DNA of 64,000 bases from Caldilineaceae bacterium bin5 (GTDB taxonomy: Bacteria > Chloroflexota > Anaerolineae > Caldilineales > Caldilineaceae), in the NCBI GenBank assembly GCA_002238445.1, contig MPML01000004.1, positions 62,001 to 126,000 on the forward strand, written 5' to 3'. Positions 19,615 through 28,774 of the stretch are shown one piece after another; position 1 is the first letter of the stretch, and the number at the start of each line of letters is the position of its first letter. The notes below the pieces were generated by a model. It did not search any database. It was not told the DNA's origin and worked only from the letters and a program-made list of their open reading frames with translations. A program made the position numbers and the translations under genes.

Positions 19615-20856
19615 ATGCGAAGCTTGCCAATTCACCTGCTTGTAATCGCGCTCATGGTTCTGAGCGCGTGCGTTGCCCAGCCAACTACGACTGCGTCGCC
19701 GCCGGCCAGCGCTGCTGCTGACTCTGCTGTAGAAGCCTCACCTCCCGAGCAGAATATACAAGACGGTTGCGTTGATGGGTTCGATTCAACCGTCGACTAC
19801 TTTCCGGAAAAGCTGTCTGTAGAATATGCTTCCGGCTTCGATATCGAGTATCACGGCAATTACAAGGTCATTACCGTTACAAATCCGTGGCAGGGCGCGC
19901 AGGAGAGTTTTCGCTATGTGCTCGTCCAGTGCGGCACGCCGGCACCACAGGATGTCGAAGGCACGGTGATCGAGGTGCCGGTCGAAAACATGATTGCCAT
20001 GTCGACGACCTATTTGCCAACTCTCGATGACCTGGGACTGATAGACAGGCTGATTGGTCTAGACAGCTATATGTGGACAACGAATCCGGCGGTACAAGAA
20101 ATTATCGCGGCCGGTGACATCGCAGAGATTGGCAGCGGCGCGGCGGTTAACGTGGAGCTGACGCTGGATCTGGACCCGGCCCTGGTGATGACCTACGGGA
20201 CTGGGTTTGCTGACTTTGACACGCATCCTGTGCTTTTGGAGGCGGGTATTCCGGTGGCGCTCAACGGTGATTTTGTTGAGCAGAGTCCGCTTGGCCGGGC
20301 GGAATGGATGAAGTTCATAGCGCTGTTTTTCAACCGGGAAGCGGACGCTGGCTCTCAGTTCGACGTCATCGCGGCGGAGTATCATGCGGTAGCTGCGTTG
20401 ACGGCATCGCTGACGGAGCGGCCTTCTGTTCTGCTGGGGAGCGTATACAACGGAACCTGGTATGTAGCGGGCGGCGAAAGTTACATGTCCAAGATGCTGG
20501 CCGATGCCGGCGCTGATTACCTGTGGGCGGATGAAGGTGATGTGGGCGCGCTGCCGCTGGATTTTGAGTCGGTCTACGCAGCTGCAGCAGATGTGGATTT
20601 TTGGCTCAACCCGGACAGTTCCTTCTGGTTCAGTGTAGACGATGTGCTCGAAAGTGATCCCCGCTACGGCGATTTTGCGCCGCTCAGTCGTGGGCAGCTG
20701 TTCAATAACAATGCCAAAGTGAACGAGAACGGGGGCAACGCCTACTATGAAGAGGGCGCGGCCCATCCTGAAAGAGTGTTGAAAGATCTGGTGAAGATAC
20801 TGCATCCGCAACTGTTGCCTGATCACGAACTCAGGTTTTACCAGCAGCTGCAGTAA
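19615..20856 (+). CDS. Corrinoid/Fe-siderophore-type ABC substrate-binding lipoprotein (BtuF-like)
   Basis: 413-aa periplasmic-binding protein of PF01497 type. The signal sequence ends in the lipobox LMVLSAC, followed by VAQPTTTASPP. Motifs include PVENMIAMSTTYLPTLDDLGLIDRLIG, a core binding-fold pattern, and DLDPALVMTYG. The ATG at 19615 has GGGGAGAA 4 nt upstream; the ORF is open to 19495 but that part overlaps the terminator and is not coding. Position under a cobalamin riboswitch and next to cobS/cobU makes cobalamin or cobinamide the likely ligand, although the family also binds iron chelates. Confidence 0.88.
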   Translation: MRSLPIHLLVIALMVLSACVAQPTTTASPPASAAADSAVEASPPEQNIQDGCVDGFDSTVDYFPEKLSVEYASGFDIEYHGNYKVITVTNPWQGAQESFRYVLVQCGTPAPQDVEGTVIEVPVENMIAMSTTYLPTLDDLGLIDRLIGLDSYMWTTNPAVQEIIAAGDIAEIGSGAAVNVELTLDLDPALVMTYGTGFADFDTHPVLLEAGIPVALNGDFVEQSPLGRAEWMKFIALFFNREADAGSQFDVIAAEYHAVAALTASLTERPSVLLGSVYNGTWYVAGGESYMSKMLADAGADYLWADEGDVGALPLDFESVYAAAADVDFWLNPDSSFWFSVDDVLESDPRYGDFAPLSRGQLFNNNAKVNENGGNAYYEEGAAHPERVLKDLVKILHPQLLPDHELRFYQQLQ

Positions 20857-20922
20857 CAGGGCATATGTCCTGGCCAACTGTCAGCAGATTGCGGCGGCGC
20901 ACCGGGGAGGCGCGAACGGTCC

Positions 20923-21675
20923 GTGAAAGCGATTCTGACCGGTGTTGTGGTAGCGTTCCAGTTCCTTACAGTTGCGCCGCCGCTCCTGCGCCGGATGATT
21001 ACACCCGGCGAGTTGGGGAGATCGGTCGCCTTCTTTCCGCTTGTTGGCCTGGCAGTCGGGCTGCTTCTGAACGGGCTGTACTGGCTATTGTCCGCTGTCT
21101 TTCCGGAAGTGCTGGTGGCGGCAATGGTGGTGGGTGTATGGATCGCATGCAGTGGCGCTCTGCATTTTGACGGCTTTCTGGATGCGGTAGACGGCCTGCT
21201 GGGCGGCCGCACGGCGGAGGATCGAATGCGCATCCTGCGAGATGCGCGTGTTGGTGCGTTTGCTGTCGCCGGCGGCGTTACCATGCTGCTGCTGAAGTTC
21301 GCGGCGATCGGTGGCATCGGGTCTGGGGCGCTCATCGCTGCGCCGCTGCTGGGGCGTTGGGTGATCAGCTTGGCGGTTGTCCTCTTCCCGTACGCCCGTG
21401 CCGAAGGGCTGGGCCGGGAGATGAAGGACAATGCCGGCTGGCCCCAAGCCGCAGGCGCGTCGGCGATTTCGCTGGCAGCACTGGTACTGCTCGCTCCGTC
21501 TATAGGCATTGCCGCTACTTTTACGGCGGTGGTTGTGGTCGGCCTCTGCGCCTGGTTGTTGATCCGTTTCACTCTTGCTCGCATACCGGGGTTGACCGGT
21601 GATGTCTACGGGGCTCTGTGTGAGGTCGGGGAGACCGTCTGCATAGTGACGCTTGCGGCGAATTGGACATTGTAG
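20923..21675 (+). CDS. cobS: Adenosylcobinamide-GDP ribazoletransferase CobS
   Basis: Integral membrane enzyme joining adenosylcobinamide-GDP and alpha-ribazole to form the cobalamin nucleotide loop. 250 aa with about six hydrophobic segments; the N-terminal AFQFLTVAPP, LGRSVAFFPLVGLAVG, ALHFDGFLDAVDGLLGG, RMRILRDARVGAFAV and a long C-terminal TM set match CobS. GTG start at 20923 with GGGGAGG 12 nt upstream. It lies 66 bp after the btuF-like gene; cobU follows but is separated by a 348-bp MITE. Confidence 0.93.
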   Translation: MKAILTGVVVAFQFLTVAPPLLRRMITPGELGRSVAFFPLVGLAVGLLLNGLYWLLSAVFPEVLVAAMVVGVWIACSGALHFDGFLDAVDGLLGGRTAEDRMRILRDARVGAFAVAGGVTMLLLKFAAIGGIGSGALIAAPLLGRWVISLAVVLFPYARAEGLGREMKDNAGWPQAAGASAISLAALVLLAPSIGIAATFTAVVVVGLCAWLLIRFTLARIPGLTGDVYGALCEVGETVCIVTLAANWTL

Positions 21676-21733
21676 GTCCCGCCCGGAACTGGGGAGTGTA
21701 GCGCACGGCTTCTCGATCGTTCTTAGAGTAGGG

Positions 21734-22081
21734 GTAACTACTAAGCCATATACAGTGCCTGTCTTGACCAGCCCTTTATCCCTGCCGCCCGGAACTGCAG
21801 TTTTTAGTAGTCAGTTCTTAGTTTCTAGTGAACTGCTAACGGTAGTGGGCGGTGGCAAGAGACGGCGAGTGGGGGAGGAAACACTGGTGGCTAGATACGT
21901 TGCTGGAAAGAGCACACAAGGTCGGTGAGCGATGGTTTTGTAGGGGGGCGTTGCGGGGGCGCAGCCCCTGCACAAGGGAGGGCGCTTGCGCCCGACCGCC
22001 CAAAATACAACAATGAGGGGAGAATGAACACCTTTGCTCGCCTCATTCAGGATCGCAAATCGGTTGTGGCTGAGTAGTTTC
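21734..22081. mobile_element. MITE copy C (in the cobS-cobU gap)
   Basis: 348-bp element from GTAACTACTAAGCC at 21734 to GGCTGAGTAGTTTC ending at 22081. The flanking 8-mers GAGTAGGG (21726-21733) and GAGTTGGG (22082-22089) match at 7 of 8 positions, consistent with a target-site duplication. Hairpin 2 of the core is GGGCGC-TT-GCGCCC here, replacing GGGCC-GAA-GGCCC with pairing kept. It carries an extra left segment shared with copy D. No gene. Confidence 0.88.
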
Positions 22082-22154
22082 GAGTTGGGATAGAGGCAGG
22101 CGTTGCACTGTCCCTGTCTTCGCTGATTCGGTCGTTCGACAAAGGACAGATCTC

Positions 22155-22772
22155 GTGGGGGAACTGATACTGATTCTCGGCGGCGCGCGCAGTGGCAAGA
22201 GTGCCGAAGCTGTGCGGATGGCACGAGCGCGCGGAGATGGCCAAGTGCTATACGTGGCGACCGCCGAAGCCGGCGACGATGAGATGCGGCTTCGCATAGA
22301 GAAACACAGGGCGGAACGGCCTACACGCTGGGACACGATGGAAGCGCCGCACGCCGTCGGGCAGAGGATCGGTCGGCAGGCGGACGGACATACCACGATT
22401 GTTGTGGACTGCATCACTCTGCTGGTATCAAATCTGTTGGTCGACAAGCCGGACCCCTATGACGACGCGGTGCAGAACAGCGTAGCTCAGGAGATTGAAG
22501 CTATCGTGCAGGCGGCAAAGGAGTTGCCGAGCGCGAGCAAAGTGATTATTGTTTCCAACGAGGTTGGTTACGGCCTGGCGCCGCTGACCGCCTTGGGGCG
22601 AGCCTTTCGCGACCTGGTGGGTCAGGCGAACCAGACTTTGGCCGCTGCAGCCGACAGGGTGGTTCTGATGGTGGCAGGACTTCCACTCATACTAAAGGGT
22701 GAGGATCCTGAGGATAGAGGCTCCCCGCGAGTGGACCCAGATGCCAACGCGGCCGTGATTGGAAATGAGTAG
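22155..22772 (+). CDS. cobU: Adenosylcobinamide kinase / guanylyltransferase CobU (CobP)
   Basis: Bifunctional enzyme that phosphorylates adenosylcobinamide and transfers GMP. 205 aa; P-loop LILGGARSGKSAEA at the N-terminus, ATAEAGDDEMRLRIEKHRAERP, VVDCITLLVSNLL and IIVSNEVGYGLAPLTALGRAFRD followed by GQANQTLAAAADRVVLMVAGLPL are diagnostic. Start GTG at 22155. The end overlaps the permease gene by 8 bp. With CobS this makes the nucleotide-loop assembly branch, used for both de novo synthesis and cobinamide salvage. Confidence 0.94.
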   Translation: MGELILILGGARSGKSAEAVRMARARGDGQVLYVATAEAGDDEMRLRIEKHRAERPTRWDTMEAPHAVGQRIGRQADGHTTIVVDCITLLVSNLLVDKPDPYDDAVQNSVAQEIEAIVQAAKELPSASKVIIVSNEVGYGLAPLTALGRAFRDLVGQANQTLAAAADRVVLMVAGLPLILKGEDPEDRGSPRVDPDANAAVIGNE

Positions 22773-23889
22773 AGACAACGTTTCACTGGCAGCATCAGAT
22801 AATGGGGTTCGCTCTTCGAAGCAGCCAGGTTTTACTTTGGCGCCCGGACTGCTACTGGCCGGGTTGGCGCTCGTCGCGCTGGCGGTCTTCCTGCTGAGCC
22901 TGGCGGTGGGATCAGTACGCATCCCTATTGACGAGATTGTGGCTGTACTGCTGGGCGGAGATGCTTCCAAGCCGGCCTGGGCGACAATTGTGCTGAAGTT
23001 TCGCCTGCCCAAGGCGTTGACGGCGATGCTGGCGGGCGCCGCGCTTTCGGTCAGCGGGCTGCAGATGCAAACCCTGTTTCGTAATCCGCTCGCCGGGCCG
23101 TTCGTGCTGGGCATCAGCTCCGGCGCGAGCCTGGGCGTGGCGCTGACCGTGCTGCTGGCCGGTGTAGCCGTGGGCCTGGGCGGCAGCACCACGCTGCTGG
23201 CCGGGATCAGCCTGGCGGGTGATACCAGCCTGGCCCTGTCGGCGATAATCGGCTCAGGCCTGGTGCTGCTGCTAGTAATGACGGTGGCCCGAAAGGTGCA
23301 GAGCGGCATGACGCTGCTCATTCTGGGGCTGATGTTCGGCTATACGACGAGCGCGCTGGTAAGTGTGCTGATCTATTTCAGTGTGGTTGAGCGCATTCAG
23401 GCCTACATTTCCTGGACATTCGGCTCATTCGGGGGCGTCACCTGGCGGCAGCTCCAGGTGATGGCGCCGGCGATTCTGTTGGGGCTGGCGGGCGGCCATC
23501 TGTTGATGAAGCCGCTGAATGCGCTGCTGTTGGGAGAGACATACGCCCTCTCACTGGGTCTGAATGTGCGTCGGGTGCGACTGGGGATCATCGGCTCGTC
23601 GGCGGTGCTGGCCGGCGTTGTGACCGCTTTCTGCGGGCCGATCGGCTTTCTGGGCATTGCCGTGCCCCATCTGTGCCGCAGTCTCCTGCACACGTCGGAT
23701 CACCGACTGCTGCTGCCCGCGGTCTCCTTCATGGGCGCCACGCTGGCCCTGGGCGCGGATATCGTTGCCGGGCTGCCGGGCAGTCAGCTGACGCTGCCAT
23801 TGAATGCGGTGACGGCGCTGCTGGGCGCGCCGGTTGTAATCTGGGTGATCCTGCGGCAGCGTAATTTGCGCGAAGCCTTTGCCGGCTAA
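22765..23889 (+). CDS. FecCD/BtuC-type ABC transporter permease
   Basis: 374-aa polytopic permease of the iron-siderophore/B12 family. It shows the characteristic VRIPIDEIVAVLLGG, KFRLPKALTAMLAGAALSVSG, QTLFRNPLAGPFVLGISSGASLG, GLNVRRVRLG, CGPIGFLGIAVPHLCR and LPLNAVTALLGAPVVIWVILRQR. The ATG at 22765 is chosen over the TTG at 22759. It overlaps cobU by 8 bp and is followed by the ATPase gene after 13 bp, so a BtuFCD-like importer is complete in this cluster. Confidence 0.9.
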   Translation: MSRDNVSLAASDNGVRSSKQPGFTLAPGLLLAGLALVALAVFLLSLAVGSVRIPIDEIVAVLLGGDASKPAWATIVLKFRLPKALTAMLAGAALSVSGLQMQTLFRNPLAGPFVLGISSGASLGVALTVLLAGVAVGLGGSTTLLAGISLAGDTSLALSAIIGSGLVLLLVMTVARKVQSGMTLLILGLMFGYTTSALVSVLIYFSVVERIQAYISWTFGSFGGVTWRQLQVMAPAILLGLAGGHLLMKPLNALLLGETYALSLGLNVRRVRLGIIGSSAVLAGVVTAFCGPIGFLGIAVPHLCRSLLHTSDHRLLLPAVSFMGATLALGADIVAGLPGSQLTLPLNAVTALLGAPVVIWVILRQRNLREAFAG

Positions 23890-23902
23890 CAGAGGTAGAC
23901 GG

Positions 23903-24976
23903 ATGACGGGTGGGACTGTACTGCAAACCGATGCTCTCTCGATAGGCTATCGCCGCGCCCGCAGAGGAGACGTTGTCATCGCCCGCGATCTTGATTTTTC
24001 GCTGCGGGCGGGGGAACTGGTCTGTCTGCTGGGACCGAACGGCGCGGGAAAGTCGACGCTGATGCGCACGTTAGCCCGGCTGCAACCTTCTCTGTCCGGC
24101 CAGATCTGGCTGGATGACCGGCCTCTCGACGACCTGCGGCCCGGCCAGCTGGCACGCCGTTTGAGTATTGTGCTGACTGAGCGTGTGGACGTGGGCGCGA
24201 TGTCGGGGTACGGACTGGTAGGCCTGGGACGCCATCCCTACACCGGCTGGACCGGGACGTTGAACGAGCAGGACGAGCGCATTGTGCAGTGGGCGTTGCA
24301 GGCCGTTCGGGCCCAGGATCTGGCTGACCGGCTGATTGTCGAGATGAGCGATGGCGAACGACAGAAGGTTTTTATTGCGCGCGCGCTGGCGCAGCAGCCG
24401 CGGGTGATGCTGCTGGACGAGCCGACTGCGTTTCTCGACCTGCCACGGCGGGTGGAAGTGATGGATCTGTTGCGGCGGCTGGCAAACGAGAACCGTCAGG
24501 CGATCCTGCTTTCCACGCATGACTTGGACCTGGCTCTGCGCAACGCGGACCGGCTGTGGCTGCTGTCGGCGGAGGGCGAACTCTTCGATGGCGCGCCTGA
24601 GGATCTGATCCTTAACGGCGCGTTTGAACGCGTATTTTCCGCCGAGGGCGTGACATTCGACCGCGAACACGGTTCCTTTCACACACGACAGGAGACCTGT
24701 GGGCGACTGCTCCTGCACGGTGATGGGGTTGCGGCCTTTTGGGCGCGACGCGCGCTGGAGCGAATTGGGTATGCGGTGGAGAAAGAGGTAGAAATAGAAG
24801 GTCCGGCTGGCCAGGATTCTGTACTCGGCGCCATATCAGTTCATATGCAGGACGGCGGACCGGTCTACAGTTTGGACATTGCGGGACGAATGGATTCATT
24901 TGCTACGTTGGACGCATTGACAACATTCTTGCGCCAGGGAGGCGCTGGAGGAGAAACTGATGCCAAGGTTGACTAA
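23903..24976 (+). CDS. BtuD/FecE-type ABC ATPase with C-terminal extension
   Basis: ATPase of the corrinoid/iron importer. Walker [13 protein letters not shown], signature [17 protein letters not shown] (MSDGE in place of LSGGQ), Walker [12 protein letters not shown] and the switch STHDLDLA are present. The ATG at 23903 follows AGAGGTAGAC. About 110 residues beyond the ABC domain (from about residue 248) form an extra domain with [23 protein letters not shown] do not know its role, and it is not seen in short FecE proteins. It overlaps the adenosyltransferase gene by 17 bp. Confidence 0.87.
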   Translation: MTGGTVLQTDALSIGYRRARRGDVVIARDLDFSLRAGELVCLLGPNGAGKSTLMRTLARLQPSLSGQIWLDDRPLDDLRPGQLARRLSIVLTERVDVGAMSGYGLVGLGRHPYTGWTGTLNEQDERIVQWALQAVRAQDLADRLIVEMSDGERQKVFIARALAQQPRVMLLDEPTAFLDLPRRVEVMDLLRRLANENRQAILLSTHDLDLALRNADRLWLLSAEGELFDGAPEDLILNGAFERVFSAEGVTFDREHGSFHTRQETCGRLLLHGDGVAAFWARRALERIGYAVEKEVEIEGPAGQDSVLGAISVHMQDGGPVYSLDIAGRMDSFATLDALTTFLRQGGAGGETDAKVD

Positions 24977-25523
24977 GATCTATACGCGCGGCGGTGACGG
25001 CGGCACTACCTCTCTAGGGGGCGGTCAACGCGTCGCCAAGGACTCACTGCGCGTGCAGGTGTACGGGACGGTCGACGAGTTGAACTCGCACATAGGGTTG
25101 GCGCTGGCCAGCGGCCTGAGTGATCGCCTGCAGCGCCCGTTGGGTGAGATTCAGAATGAACTATTCCACTTGGGTTCGGATCTGTGTTTTCTGGAAGAGG
25201 ATAAAGAGAGCTATACGCCCCCACAGATCGAGCAACGACATGTCGATCGTCTGGAGGCGCTGATCGACGAACTGACGCCTATTGTAGGCGTCCTGGAGAA
25301 CTTCATTCTTCCGGGGGGCTCGCTGGGTGCATCTCACCTCCACGTTGCACGCACTGTGTGCCGGCGGGCGGAGCGGGAGGCAACGTCGCTGGCGAACCAG
25401 GACAAAATCAGTCCGCAGGTGATACGCTACCTGAATCGTCTATCGGACGCTTTGTTCGTTATGTCCCGTTTCGAGAATTTGCAACAAGGGGTAGCCGAGC
25501 CGCTGTGGGACCCGTCGGCCTGA
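24960..25523 (+). CDS. ATP:cob(I)alamin adenosyltransferase, PduO type
   Basis: Makes adenosylcobalamin from cob(I)alamin and ATP. 187 aa; the N-terminal [15 protein letters not shown] with GQRV, the [14 protein letters not shown] segment, [34 protein letters not shown] and [14 protein letters not shown] match the PduO/CobA-O family. Ends at 25523, 17 bp after the overlap with the ATPase gene. It completes conversion of imported corrinoids to the coenzyme. Confidence 0.93.
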   Translation: MPRLTKIYTRGGDGGTTSLGGGQRVAKDSLRVQVYGTVDELNSHIGLALASGLSDRLQRPLGEIQNELFHLGSDLCFLEEDKESYTPPQIEQRHVDRLEALIDELTPIVGVLENFILPGGSLGASHLHVARTVCRRAEREATSLANQDKISPQVIRYLNRLSDALFVMSRFENLQQGVAEPLWDPSA

Positions 25524-25529
25524 GGGAGA

Positions 25530-25580
25530 GCGGAACTGCGGGGAACTGCGGGGGAACTGCGGGGAACTGCGGGGAACGGC
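25530..25580 (+). repeat. Short tandem repeat (GGGGAACTGC, about five units)
   Basis: CGGAACTGC units spaced 10-11 bp apart run from just after the adenosyltransferase stop to the truncated left edge of MITE copy D. Confidence 0.75.
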
Positions 25581-25844
25581 AGTGGGCGGTGGCATGAGAC
25601 GGCAGGTAGGGGAAGGGACACTGCTGGCTAGACACGTTGCTGGGGAAGAGTAAGCACGGTCGGTGAGGGATGGTTTTGTAGGGGGCGTTGCGGGGGCGCA
25701 GCCCCTGCACAAGGGAGGGCCGAAGGCCCGACCGCCCAGAACAGCAGTTTTTAGTAGTCAGTTTTTGGTTTTCAGTGGAACACCAGTCGTCAGTGGAATA
25801 CCTGCGATTAGTGGGTTGGGAATCTGTTGCGGCTGCGTAGTTAC
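25579..25844. mobile_element. MITE copy D (left end truncated)
   Basis: Matches copy C from GTGGGCGGTGGCATGAGACGG onward, includes the core (GTAGGGGGCGTTGCGGGGGCG ... GGGCCGAAGGCCC) and ends at TGCGTAGTTAC (25844). The left inverted repeat is missing; the tandem GGGGAACTGC repeat stands in its place. It lies between the adenosyltransferase and ferredoxin genes. Confidence 0.8.
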
Positions 25845-25868
25845 ACTAAGAGGAAGAAGGAGAGTGTT

Positions 25869-26219
25869 GTGGATGTTCCGGAGATGGCGCCTTATGCACG
25901 CCATGTTTTTATATGTTCAGGCGCGTTCTGTGACCCAGATGGCAAGGCGGGGCAACTTTACGCGCGTCTGGCCGGCAAATTGGGCGAACTGGGTGAATAC
26001 GACAACCCCCAGCGCGTAAAGCGGGGGACGACACCCTGTCTGGGCGTTTGCCACAGCGGTCCTGTGCTTGTCGTCTACCCTGATGGGATCTGGTACTGCC
26101 AGGTCGATGAAGCCTCGTTGGACAGGATCGTAGAGGAGCATCTAGGCAATGGCAGGCCGGTCGAAGATGCGGTCTACCATCGTCTCAGTGACAATGTCTA
26201 TTCGAGCGATGTCAAATAG
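25869..26219 (+). CDS. Thioredoxin-like [2Fe-2S] ferredoxin
   Basis: 116-aa protein with [43 protein letters not shown], the four-Cys pattern of thioredoxin-like 2Fe-2S ferredoxins. Such proteins are commonly found in cobalamin and cobaltochelatase clusters, where they may serve cobalt reduction; that link is by context. The GTG at 25869 has GGAG 6 nt upstream; the ORF is open further to 25827. Its end overlaps the convergent cytochrome gene by 22 bp. Confidence 0.82.
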   Translation: MDVPEMAPYARHVFICSGAFCDPDGKAGQLYARLAGKLGELGEYDNPQRVKRGTTPCLGVCHSGPVLVVYPDGIWYCQVDEASLDRIVEEHLGNGRPVEDAVYHRLSDNVYSSDVK

Positions 26220-26701
26220 GCGTAGACTGCGCTGAGTCCATCGGGGCTGATCTTGGTAGAGCCGAACAGGTGATCGGGTCCGAGCTCGCCGCCAGTGCGA
26301 ATCAGATCTTCGAATTCGTCTTCGCTCAAGGTCAGTCCAACCAGCGACGACGCCTGATCGGTGCCCGCGGCGCCCTCGCCGTGGCACTCGGCGCAGCGAT
26401 TGCCGTATACGAACGCCCCCGAAGCAATGTCGGGCGCCTCCTCCTCCTGTTCTTCGTCCTGCTGCTTATCCGTTTCGCTAGCTTGCTTGAGATCTGTGAC
26501 CGGCGTCGGCTGGTCAAAGCGGGCCGCCGGCATAGTCGGCACTGCGCTGGTTTCGCTGGCAGCGGGCGCTTCCTCGCTGGAACCGTTCTGCTCATCACCA
26601 GGTCCGCATCCTGCCACAAGAGTAAGGAGCAAAAGGAGGACAGCTGCGATCGGCACAATGCGTATAGCGAATCGTGTAATGTTCATTTTCCCCTGTACCA
26701 T
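26198..26701 (-). CDS. Cytochrome c-like lipoprotein without an obvious Met ligand
   Basis: 167-aa lipoprotein: lipobox Cys32 in LTLVAGC, a Glu/Asp/Gln-rich linker, then a single c-type heme site CAECH (103-107) and a C-terminal [14 protein letters not shown] helix typical of class I cytochromes. No Met occurs after the CAECH, and the usual distal ligand position reads [13 protein letters not shown], so His or an open site may be used. ATG 26701 has GGAGGG upstream. Possible electron carrier on the outer face of the membrane. The 3' end overlaps the convergent ferredoxin gene. Confidence 0.78.
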   Translation of the reverse strand: MVQGKMNITRFAIRIVPIAAVLLLLLTLVAGCGPGDEQNGSSEEAPAASETSAVPTMPAARFDQPTPVTDLKQASETDKQQDEEQEEEAPDIASGAFVYGNRCAECHGEGAAGTDQASSLVGLTLSEDEFEDLIRTGGELGPDHLFGSTKISPDGLSAVYAYLTSLE

Positions 26702-26801
26702 TTCCCCGGCCCTCCTGGTCGTTCTTTAGCGCAGGTTCATCGCTCTCAGTCGCCCGCTGCCGGGCGGGACGTAAGTGGCAGCCTGCTGTCCATCAAACGT
26801 C

Positions 26802-27704
26802 TTACTCGATCATCTTTGGGTCCAGCGCGTCCCGCATGCCGTCGCCGACAAATGAGAAGCCGAGCATCGCCAGCGCTACGGCGATGGTGGGAAAGAGGGC
26901 CAGATGCCAGTAGACGCGTACATATGCGTTGCTGACGCCGACCATTTTTCCCCAACTTGGGATGGGATCGTTGATGCCGATGCCGAGAAAGCTCAGGCCG
27001 GCCTCGCCGAAAATCGCCGCGGGGATGCCGAAACTGATAGCTACCAGGATAGGTGTCAGGGCATTCGGGAGCAGATGGCGCAAAATGATCCGATTCCTGC
27101 TCACGCCCGTGCAACGGGCGGCCTCGACGTATTCCTTCTCTCGCAGCGACAGTATCTGACCACGCGTCAGGCGGGCGATGCCGATCCAACTGGTGATGCT
27201 CAGGGCGAATATTACCTTTGTAAGTCCGCCTCCCCAAACGGAAATAATCAGAATGGAGAACATCAGACCGGGGAAGGCGGTCATTATGTCGATGAAGCGG
27301 GAGATGACGAAATCGGTTCGGCCTCCCACGTATCCTGCCAGGCTACCCAGCGGTACTCCGATTGAGAAAGCGACTATCTGGACAGCGATACCGACAGTCA
27401 TGGAGGTGCGGGCGCCGTAAATGAGACGGCTCAGGTAGTCGCGGCCCACTTCGTCCGTGCCAAGCGGGTGGCCGGGCAGATCCAAGGGAAAGCGCAGCAC
27501 GCGGTCGAAATAGACTCTGTCGTAAGGATAGGGGGCAACCAGGTCGGCGAAAACTGCCAGGAACAGAAAGATGAGAACGATTGTCAGGCCGAAAACGGCC
27601 AGCCGGTTGCGCAGGAACCGTCGGGCTGCGTCATGCCACAGTGTTCGGTGGCGGTCCCCACCAGGGGGCGCTACGTCCAGGGGTGTCGCGGCCGTGGCGG
27701 TCAC
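26802..27704 (-). CDS. DppC/OppC-type ABC transporter permease
   Basis: 300-aa permease of the binding-protein-dependent transport type: HPLGTDEVGRDYLSRLIYGA, then the EAA loop EKEYVEAARCTGVSRNRIILRHLLPNALTPI, and GDGMRDALDP at the C-terminus, all standard for OppC/DppC. Six hydrophobic segments. The GTG at 27704 overlaps the preceding stop and has GGGAGGC upstream, so it is chosen over an upstream ATG at 27788. No ATPase genes (OppD/F) follow, so these are encoded elsewhere. Confidence 0.92.
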   Translation of the reverse strand: MTATAATPLDVAPPGGDRHRTLWHDAARRFLRNRLAVFGLTIVLIFLFLAVFADLVAPYPYDRVYFDRVLRFPLDLPGHPLGTDEVGRDYLSRLIYGARTSMTVGIAVQIVAFSIGVPLGSLAGYVGGRTDFVISRFIDIMTAFPGLMFSILIISVWGGGLTKVIFALSITSWIGIARLTRGQILSLREKEYVEAARCTGVSRNRIILRHLLPNALTPILVAISFGIPAAIFGEAGLSFLGIGINDPIPSWGKMVGVSNAYVRVYWHLALFPTIAVALAMLGFSFVGDGMRDALDPKMIE

Positions 27705-28675
27705 TACACGCCTCCCTCTGCGCCCAATCGCACGCGTGGGTCGATCCAGGTATAGACGATATCGGTGAACAGGTAGGTCAGACTCCACAAGAAGGCGATG
27801 AGCAGAAAGAGGGCCATAATCATGGGATAATCACGATTAAAGATACTGGTAACGAAGAATTTGCCGAGGCCGTTGATGCGGAAGACCGCTTCGATGAAGA
27901 TGCTGCCTGTCAGCAGGTTGGGGATGATTACGCCAAGGGCGGTAACCATCGGAATGAGTGCGTTGCGCAGGATATGTCGAAACATTATGGCCTGTTCGCC
28001 TAATCCTTTGGCTTGGGCTGTACGAGTAAAGTCCTGACGCATGACATCCACCACGCTGGACCGCGTGTAGCGTGCGATGATGGCCAGCGGGCCTAGTGCG
28101 TAGGCGACGACGGGTAAAATCCAGTCGGTACAGATGTAGGCACTGCCAATCAGACAGGTTTCGGAAGCATTCCAGCCGCCCATTGGCAGCCATTTGAGTC
28201 GCACGGCAAAGAAGAGTATCAGCCACATCGCCACCACAAAGCTAGGCACGGTGATCCCCAGCATGGCGACAAAGGTCGTTATATTATCGACCCAGGAATT
28301 CTGGTGATAGGCGGCATAGATCCCCAAGGTGATTCCGAGGCCGAATGCCAGCGTTACGGTCATCAGGCCCACTTGCGCGGTCACCTTCCAGCTTTTTGCA
28401 ATCAGAGCGGTCACGGTGGTGGTCGGCTGTTGGAAGGGGATGCCGAAATCAAAGTGCAGGACCGCATTCTTCATGTAGTTCAGGTATTGAATATGGATTG
28501 GTTTGTCGAGGCCGTACTTGCGCAGGATGTTCTCTTTGGCAGCCGGAGGCAGGGGGGCTTTGGTTTCGTCAAAAGGGCCGCCGGGCACCTGGTGCATAAG
28601 GAAGAAGGTGACAACGGAGACAATAAACAGGACAAGAATCAGCGAGAGAATCCGTCCAAAAATGTATCGTGCCAT
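27704..28675 (-). CDS. DppB/OppB-type ABC transporter permease
   Basis: 323-aa permease with [36 protein letters not shown] at the start, the loop [33 protein letters not shown] and [15 protein letters not shown], as in OppB/DppB. The ATG at 28675 begins the conserved part; the ORF is open to 28717. It couples directly to the OppC-type gene (stop TAG overlaps the GTG start) and follows the substrate-binding protein gene. Confidence 0.92.
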   Translation of the reverse strand: MARYIFGRILSLILVLFIVSVVTFFLMHQVPGGPFDETKAPLPPAAKENILRKYGLDKPIHIQYLNYMKNAVLHFDFGIPFQQPTTTVTALIAKSWKVTAQVGLMTVTLAFGLGITLGIYAAYHQNSWVDNITTFVAMLGITVPSFVVAMWLILFFAVRLKWLPMGGWNASETCLIGSAYICTDWILPVVAYALGPLAIIARYTRSSVVDVMRQDFTRTAQAKGLGEQAIMFRHILRNALIPMVTALGVIIPNLLTGSIFIEAVFRINGLGKFFVTSIFNRDYPMIMALFLLIAFLWSLTYLFTDIVYTWIDPRVRLGAEGGV

Positions 28676-28702
28676 GGAGTTGCCTGAGTAGGTAACACGG
28701 GG

Positions 28703-28730
28703 GCGGGAGGCCGACAACGCGGCCTCCCGC
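28703..28730 (-). terminator. G/C-rich intercistronic hairpin
   Basis: Perfect 11-bp stem GCGGGAGGCCG / CGGCCTCCCGC with a 6-nt loop, without a T-tract. It lies between the binding-protein and permease genes and may limit read-through or protect the upstream message, allowing more binding protein than permease. Confidence 0.5.
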
Positions 28731-28774
28731 TCCGTTCAATCGCATCTTGTTTTTGTGGACTTGCAGGCGAAACG

